Below, piece after piece: positions 57,826 through 64,000 of a stretch of 64,000 nt of DNA. A program made the translations under genes and the position numbers. Source of the stretch: Dipteris shenzhenensis (lineage: Eukaryota > Polypodiophyta > Polypodiopsida > Gleicheniales); the NCBI GenBank assembly GCA_047967505.1, contig CM106539.1, one strand, 5' to 3'. The notes beneath the pieces are model-generated. The model made no database searches. It saw only the letters and a program-made list of their open reading frames with translations, and had not been told where the DNA came from. Numbering within the stretch: position 1 is the first letter of the stretch; each line of letters opens with the position of its first letter.

Positions 57826-60800
57826 ATGTCTTCATCTTCAATAAGTAGCTCCAGTGAGGACGAAACCCTCCGTATCCACCATCGCGAAATGTGGTTGGAG
57901 CAAAAAATCAAATGTTTATGTGATCGATGTCAAGGAAACATGTATCCTGCACGCAGGATTACACTCAATCATATCTCAAAGTATGGAGAATGGGATGTGA
58001 CCGTAAACAGGGTAAGGGTTTGTAAGTTAAGGTTGATTGAGATACCTATGGGTGTTCATATGTTTGAGTTATGATCCCGTTTTAATTTGATACAGGATGC
58101 AGTGCCACATCCGCATATGTTGCCCTATGCTCGCCGTGAGGAGGCGAAGCGTCGGCGATATGAGGTGGGATCTTTAGGAGGGACCGTTATGGATGCATGG
58201 AGTGATGGTGATAATAGCCCTCTGCCATTACCTCATGAAGCCGTGGAGGAGGAGGTGTTTGATGATATGGTGCGGGATTTATATGTCCATCAAGGGAGGG
58301 ATGATAGCATGGAGTAGGATGATCTTTTTACTACAGCATCGACTCCACTGTTTGAGGGGTGCACATTCTCTGTTCTACATGCCTCCCTTCAGTTATTAAA
58401 CTTGCAAACCATCTATGGATGGAGCAATGAAAGTTTGAATGCATTACTCAAGTAAGCTTTAAAGTCTATTTTGCAAACATGGTGAATTATGCTTGTGGGT
58501 CAATTACTCGAATGCTTTTCCTCATTTATGGTCTTCACGTGCAGGCTTCACGTGCAGGCTACTGTGTAAAATGCTTCCAAGGGAGAATAAACTACCGACC
58601 TCAAGAGATTTGGCAAGGCAACATGTGACCTCTCTTGGAGGATTAGATTACAAGCGCATCCATGCATGTGTCAACGATTGCATTTTGTTTCGTGGACTAC
58701 ATAAGGATGCAAGAGAGTGTCATACTTGTGGAGAGGCAAGATATAGAGCAGATCTCAAAACCTTGGACGTGCCTCGTAAGGTATTGCGACATTTTCCCAT
58801 AATCCCTCGCATCCAACATATGTTCAAGTACAAATCTATTGCAGAGCTCATGTCATGGCATTCCTCCCATCGATCAACTGATGGCAAGTGGAGAACTCCC
58901 GCGGACTCTCCGGCTACATGGAAGCATATTGAAGACACATGACCAAGCTTCAAGGAAGAACCTAGGAGCTTGAGACTTGGATTGGGTATGGACGGTGTGA
59001 ATCCATTTGGTCTCAAAAGCACGTCTTACAGTGTATGGCTAGTGATATTGGTGAATTACAATCTTCCACCCTCTATGGCTATTAAGAAAGGACATGTTAT
59101 GCTGTCCCTTCTAATTCCAAGGAAACATAAAGTCAAAAACCCTGATGTTTATTTGGAGCCTTTGATTGACGAGCTAAAGATACTTTGGAGAGGTATTGAG
59201 GTGCATGATGTGAGCAAGCCTCCCTCATCACGAGACTTCAACTGCAAAGCAGTCTTGATGTGGACGATGCATGACTTCCCAGGCTATGGTGAGTGTTCAG
59301 GTAAGCATTGCATTTCTAATTATGAATAGGCAAAGGATGTGGCACCCTAAACCCACCTTCCACTCTTAATTGCGTCGATTGTTCAGGTCTCACTACATTG
59401 GGTTACCATGCATGTCCTGTTTGTGGTCCTTCGCTAGTTGCCTCACGGGCAGGCGCATTGAGTAAGGTCATCTATGAGAATCACCATCGATTTCTCCCAC
59501 CTGATCATCCTAGATATGTTGCCCCTTGGAATGAAGTTCTCCCACAATCACTCACCGCGGGAGATTCGATGAGAATTTGGGACGGTTCCACGACTCCTCC
59601 ACCACTTGGCATGAGCTGGTAAGGGTTTGTAAATATTGTGTGCTATATTGGCTGGAAATAAAGATTGCCCGCTAACACTTTATTTTGTTTAGATACTCCA
59701 TCTTTTATCATTTACCATATTGGTCCCACCTCAATCACTTGCTTGATCCCATGCATATCTTCAAGAATGTGGCATCTACCATTTGGGAGCATTTGAATGG
59801 GACATGAGATTCCGCAGGCATAAGGGAGGATTTACGTACCGCAGGGAGGATGCGTGAAGCTTGGCCACAAGAGAGACCAAATGGGCATGTTTTTTTACCT
59901 CGAGCACCATGGATGTTATCAAAGCTAGAGATGGCGACGGTGAAGCGCGCTATTACTACAATTCGTACTCCCACTGGATGCATGAGGTGTTTGAAGGGAG
60001 CCTTTACAAAGAGCAAGAAAAGAGGTGTAGAGCAATTATATGCCTTGAAATCTCATGATTGACACAAGATGCTCCAAGTAAGTATTTTATGTACATAATA
60101 TCTTTTTCCTTTCAAATTTGTGAGTGAATAGTTATAAGCAACTAATCAACCACCTCCTCGTGGGTTCAGTTCATACTACCTACTAGCATTTCACGTAGTG
60201 CATCGAAGGACGTGAAAGATTGTATTTACAAGATGGGTGAGCTTGTGAGGTACTTTACATGATACAAAATATGATGCGTATCAATGCTCCGTGCAAGTTT
60301 GAATGCATATTGCTAATATGATGTACTTTTTCATTTCTAGGTATGTGAGCTCAAAGGAAATAGATCCCACCACGCTTGAGAATGCTCGAGTTATGTCAGT
60401 GGAGGCAGTTTGTTTAGTGGAGGAGACATTTCCATGTTCTATTCTCACAAGCCAACTACATCTCATTGTGCATTTGGTGGATGAGATTGCTAGATGCAGT
60501 ACTATACATGCACGATGGTTGTTCTTCTTGGAGCACTTCATGAAGACCTTGAAGGGCTTCGTTAGACAAAATGCAAGACCTGAAGGTAGCACAGCCGAGG
60601 GTTGGTTGGTACAAGAGTCACTTGTATATATTTCTGAGTTTCTTGTTGATGTGGATAGCTCTCTCCCACGACTATGGAGAGATGATGAAGACCTAAGGAT
60701 GACCTCTATTGTGCCTCAAGGGAAAGGACGCAACAAAGTAATAGACACGGAGTTGCATAATAGTATCAACCTCTTTTGCATGCTTAATAGTGATGTGATG

Positions 60801-61840
60801 AAAAGATGGGTGACAAGATACGAGGATGCAAAGGCAAGAAGACAAGAAGAAAGGGCCCTCTTTCGTACACACCACGGATCTCGTGTGCCATACCCTCAGT
60901 ATCTAAGAGCACTTCCAAAGGATATTCATGTGGATTGGCTACTTGATGAAATGGAGAAAGCAGAGAAAGACGAGGGATGCATCACAATGGAAGAATGGGA
61001 GTATGCTAGGGATGCATGAGCAAGGTCGGTATATAGAATGTTATGCATAAGTTATGAGCTTTTAATAATTTAGATTGCTATATGGTGTGAGGGCAAGCAT
61101 TTTTGGACACAACGGATTGATGATAAGAGAAACACACAAGATTGTGCCGTCATTGCTAGCTTTGAGGGAGCCAATGGAGCCATGGATGATTATTGTGGCA
61201 TAATCCAAGATATTAATATGCTTGACTTTCGACGCTTCTTTGTGTATGTTTTAGATGTAAAGTGGTTTAAGGACGTGGTGGAAAGAGGCTCTAATGCAAC
61301 AATCAAATGCCATGCAAGTGGCTTTGTAACTATTGACTCCACAAAGTTTTGGCAAAGTAGGAAGGACACACTAGTACTACCGCAACAATGTGAACAGGTA
61401 CTGTGCACACATATAAAAATACTTGCTTTTAAATATTTGATGCAAGAAAAATAACATGATTGTATTTGTGTTTGAATTAGGTTGTCTATCAACCAATGGT
61501 GGATAATAATAGATGGTGGCATGTGATACCTATTATGCCACATTCCAAAGTGATGTATAGTACATTTACTAATATGGAGCATATGGAGGATGATCATGGC
61601 CATGGACGTGATGATGACCGTGATACGAGAGAGGAGGATGATCATGAGATAGGAGATACATATATTGAGGCCATTACCTGTGAGGACGAGCCTACCATTC
61701 GAGATGCTGATTTCGATGAGCACATGAGTGGCACAAGTAGTAGTGGGTTGAATGTATTTGTAGATCTAAACACTTGTTTGGATTTTGAAGTAGATAGTTT
61801 GGCGAGGGTTGATCTCATTGAGGATGAGATTGAATCGTAG
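57826..61840 (+). pseudogene. CACTA TNP2-type transposase, full length but with several stops
   Basis: Exons: 57,826-58,011 (transposase-associated N-terminus, CDRCQGNMYPARRITLNH), 58,096-58,451, 58,558-59,300, 59,387-59,618, 59,693-60,07x, about 60,342-61,019 (DUF4218: RWLFFLEHFMKTLKGFVRQN), about 61,075-61,396 (DUF4216: DFRRFFVYVLDVKWF) and 61,482-61,840 (acidic tail). The first splice phases agree. TNP2 hallmarks are present: IYGWSNESLNALLK, CHTCGEARY, LGLGMDGVNPFG, HACPVCGP and LLDPMHIFKN. In-frame stops: TAG 58,315-58,317, TGA 58,940-58,942 (a Trp in relatives), TGA 59,805-59,807 and TGA near 60,059 (Trp in SHDWH). The protein would cut and join element ends in the nucleus. This copy cannot. 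Confidence 0.85.
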
Positions 61841-62014
61841 CCCCATAATTGATATTGGCAAAACTACTTTACATATTGTCTCATTCTCCTCATCTCACTT
61901 AATTCTTGTATATGTGGGCTTGCAAGAAATTATGTGCTTTGGTAATCATGGGCAATGTTTGGAAAGCAATGATGTACACCAAAATCTCACTTTCTATATT
62001 CTCTGGTTTGTGTC

Positions 62015-62275
62015 TATCTACGCATCTAAATGTGCGTCTGATTCTCAATGTAAACGCGCAAATAAACGTGCTAATACATGCACAAATAGACGTGCTAATA
62101 AACGCGATGTTAGACGGGCCCGTATTTTCTCAGTTTAGATGCACAAGTACACGTGTCAATTTACGCACAAATAGACGAGCTTTTAGATGCGCCCGTAAAT
62201 ATTCCTCTACTAAAGCAATGCCTATAGACGTGCCCGCTATTTTGCGCATCTACCAAGTGCGTCTATAGTTGCTTT
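62015..62275. repeat. TAGACG array downstream of the transposase
   Basis: Words such as AAACGCGCAAATAAACGTGC, ATAGACGTGC and TAGACGAGC. Same class as at 1,895-2,145, also just downstream of a transposase C-terminus. Confidence 0.75.
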
Positions 62276-62279
62276 GTGT

Positions 62280-63330
62280 TGTTGTGTTATGCTTATGCAT
62301 GAGCATATGCTCATATGCTCATATGCTTTTCCCCTCTCTTTTTTCTTCTCTTTTTCCCTCTTCTTTCTCTTCTTTTCCCCTCTCTTATTTCCTCTTTTTC
62401 ATCATCTTTTCTCCTCTTTTCATAAGCATATGCATTTGCCTATGCTTATGCATGAGCATATGCTTATATGCTCATGCATAAGCATAAGCATATTCTTTCT
62501 CTTTTTTCCTCTCTTTTAATCTTCTTTTCCCCTCTCTTTTTTCCTTCTCTTTTCCCCTCTTTCTTTCTCTTCTTTCTCTGCTTTTCCCCTCTCTTATTTC
62601 TTCTCTTTCATCCTCTTTTCTCTTCTTTTCATAAGCATATTCATTTGCCTATGTATCTCTCTTATAAGCTTATGCTTATGCGTGAGCATATGCTCATATG
62701 CTCATGCATAAGCATAAGCATATGATTTCTCTCTTTTTCTCTTTTTTCTTCACTTTTCTTCTTTTCTCCTCTATTTTCTTATTTTTCACTCTTCTTTTTC
62801 CTTCTCTTATGCTTATGCTCTTTTCCCCTCTCTTTTTTTATTCTTTTTCCCCCTCTTCCTTTCTCTTCCTTCTCTTCTTTTCCCTTCTCTTATTTCCTCT
62901 CTTTTGACCTCTTTTCTCTTCTTTTCATGAGCATATGCATTTGCCTATGTTTATGCTCATATGCTTATGCTTATGTATGAGCATATCATATGCTTTTTCC
63001 CTCTCTTTTTTCCTTCTCTTTTCTCATCTTCCTTTCTCTTCCTTCTCTTCTTTTCCCCTCTTTTATTTCCTCTCTTTCATCCTCTCTTCTATCCTTTTCA
63101 TAAGCATATGCATTTGCCTATGCTTATGCTTATTCATGAGCATATGCTCATATGCTTTTCCCCTCTCTTTTTTCCTTCTCTTTTTCCCTCTTCCTTTCTC
63201 TTCTTTCTCTTCTTTTTCCCTCTCTTATTTCCTCTCTTTCATTTTCTTTTCTCTTCTTTTCATAAGCATATGCTTTCTCTCTTTTTCTCTTTTTTCCCCT
63301 CTTGTCTTCTTTTCTCCTCTTTTTCGAAAG
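62280..63330. repeat. Pyrimidine and CATAAGC/TATGC repeat array
   Basis: Units of about 170-230 bp alternate blocks of TTTTCCCCTCTCTTTTTTC with clusters of CATAAGCATATGCATTTGCC and GCTTATGCATGAGCATATGC. It is related to the 6,870-9,015 array by the shared GCATAAGC/CATGAGC words. Open frames through it are repeat artefacts. Confidence 0.85.
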
Positions 63331-63464
63331 CGTAATTTTATAACAAACAATGTTGTATATCTTTAACATGTATATGCTTCTGTCGCTCGGCTCATTTGAG
63401 CGATTTTGTATCACCCTTTTCACAAAGAAAATTTTATAATAAACAACATTCTTTTGAATTACTT

Positions 63465-63532
63465 TAAAAAAAACATTAGTGGGGTAAAACAAGGCTTGAT
63501 GTGGCTCTGTTTAGCCCCACTAATGTTTTTTT
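63465..63532. repeat. Hairpin near the right CACTA terminus
   Basis: The arms share ACATTAGTGGGG and CCCCACTAATGT, with a few mismatches in the inner stem and a loop of about 10 bases. Positional counterpart of 4,989-5,043. The inner stem is less perfect (AAAACAAGGC against GCTCTGTTTA). Confidence 0.8.
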
Positions 63533-63548
63533 AAAGCTTCTGTTAATC

Positions 63549-63642
63549 GTCGCTATATAGTAACGTTTACCAGTGTCGCTATATAGCGACGTTTATCAGT
63601 GTCACTATATAGCGACGTTTATTAGAGTCGCTATATAGCAAC
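63549..63642. repeat. Phased palindromes at the right CACTA terminus
   Basis: GTCGCTATATAGCGAC-like copies start at 63,549, 63,575, 63,601 and 63,627, again exactly 26 bp apart. A partial fifth copy follows near 63,643. Confidence 0.9.
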
Positions 63643-63760
63643 GCTTATATAGCAACCGTTCTTTTTTGACACTAATAGCGACATTTTTGCGCCTGTCAAA
63701 AAAACTTTTTAGTGTAAAAAAGGTGTATTTTTGTCAGAAAAGGGCCTATGCCTTGTAGTG

Positions 63761-64000
63761 ATTTTTGGAAAAACAGACAGCTGCACTCGTCTGTAGACGC
63801 GCTACAACAGTTTTTCTTGTGTATTCTTTCCTTTTCCCTTCCCCTTCCCCTTTCCCTTTCCCTTCCCCTTCCAAGAAAGGGATTGCATGAATGATGGAAA
63901 TAGGTGATTGCACGAATGATGGAAAGGGATTGCATGAATGAAGAAAGGGATTGCATGAAAGAAGAAAGGGATTGCATTCGTGAGGAAATAAGAGATATAA
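63761..64000. repeat. Further CACTA-type debris and a GAAAGGGATTGCATGAATGA tandem
   Basis: A TAGACGCGC word at 63,795, a pyrimidine tract (CCCTTCCCC) and about five copies of a 20-bp unit (GAAAGGGATTGCATGAATGA) from 63,874 to 63,980. The unit at 57,433-63,760 may itself lie within another family member that continues beyond the window. Confidence 0.6.

Larger units (their letters stand above)
57433..63760 (+). mobile_element. CACTA (En/Spm) element or chimera of two elements
   Basis: It is bounded by CACTACAAGGCATAGGCCC on the left and its complement on the right. It contains phased palindromes (57,562, 57,588, 57,614), a TAGACG array (57,640-57,775), a complete-length transposase pseudogene (57,826-61,840), a second TAGACG array (62,015-62,275), pyrimidine/CATAAGC repeats (62,280-63,330), a hairpin and phased palindromes near the right end. 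The three bases flanking each end (CCA and ATT) do not match, so no target duplication is visible. The third left palindrome is cut at 57,625, where sequence like 4,475 starts. The unit may therefore be a recombinant. Confidence 0.8.

Noticed and set aside
62269-63366. Overlapping hydrophobic frames (Phe/Leu/Ser rich), which could be mistaken for membrane proteins
   Set aside because: They translate pyrimidine-rich and CATAAGC repeats. Several frames are open at once and none is conserved.
4717-63760. A 59 kb element bounded by the two inverted hairpin-bearing CACTA ends
   Set aside because: The ends do match as inverted repeats, but several other CACTA ends and a segmental duplication lie between, and flanking triplets (TCC and ATT) differ. 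Independent elements explain it better.

Overview
The window looks like transposon-rich nuclear DNA from a land plant. The evidence is plant-type CACTA (En/Spm) transposase domains, an AP2/ERF transcription-factor domain, Copia and Ty3 remnants with a plant-type tRNA-iMet primer site, and GT-AG introns. Nothing identifies the species. The unusual gene set suggests a non-flowering lineage such as a fern or bryophyte, but that is a guess. The only plausible host gene is a short AP2/ERF gene, present as one intact copy (45.2 kb) and one broken copy (14.8 kb).

Layout. 1-840: third copy of a 0.56 kb repeat carrying a MITE. 845-9,015: pieces of CACTA elements (transposase C-terminus, two reverse-strand accessory genes, a CACTA end inserted into a transposase exon, and a 2.1 kb array of GCATAAGC/CATGAGC words). 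9,016-12,344: old non-coding DNA with a Helitron/PIF1 helicase relic. 12,345-33,475 and 42,722-51,872: two copies of one roughly 9.15 kb segment in direct orientation, each with an AP2 gene. Copy 1 is split by a 12.0 kb transposon. 33,487-41,814: a large inverted repeat around a loop holding a Ty3 pol relic. 51,873-64,000: CACTA fragments, a Copia 3' end, and a CACTA-like unit with a near-complete but dead transposase gene.

The most interesting object is the transposon at 16,501-28,479. It has 31-bp terminal inverted repeats, and its uninterrupted target site survives in the other copy of the duplication, near 46,870. On the minus strand it carries a DUF8039-like plus DUF7869-like (putative DDE) transposase. 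On the plus strand it carries a ParB/sulfiredoxin-fold-like protein, an FCP1-like HAD domain without its nucleophile, and a SET domain. The two gene sets diverge from a 1.6 kb array of about 25 inverted repeats (arms AGATTTGGCC and GGCCAAATCT). I do not know of a described element with this combination. Three of its four genes carry visible lesions, so this copy is probably recently dead, unless some lesions are unrecognised introns or recoding sites.

The CACTA family also has distinctive architecture. Its ends carry the 16-bp palindrome GTCGCTATATAGCGAC repeated at exactly 26-bp spacing, followed by a 24-bp-stem hairpin and arrays of TAGACGCG-like words. Two reverse-strand accessory genes of this family could be modelled as three exons each, all in phase, and both are interrupted by stop codons.
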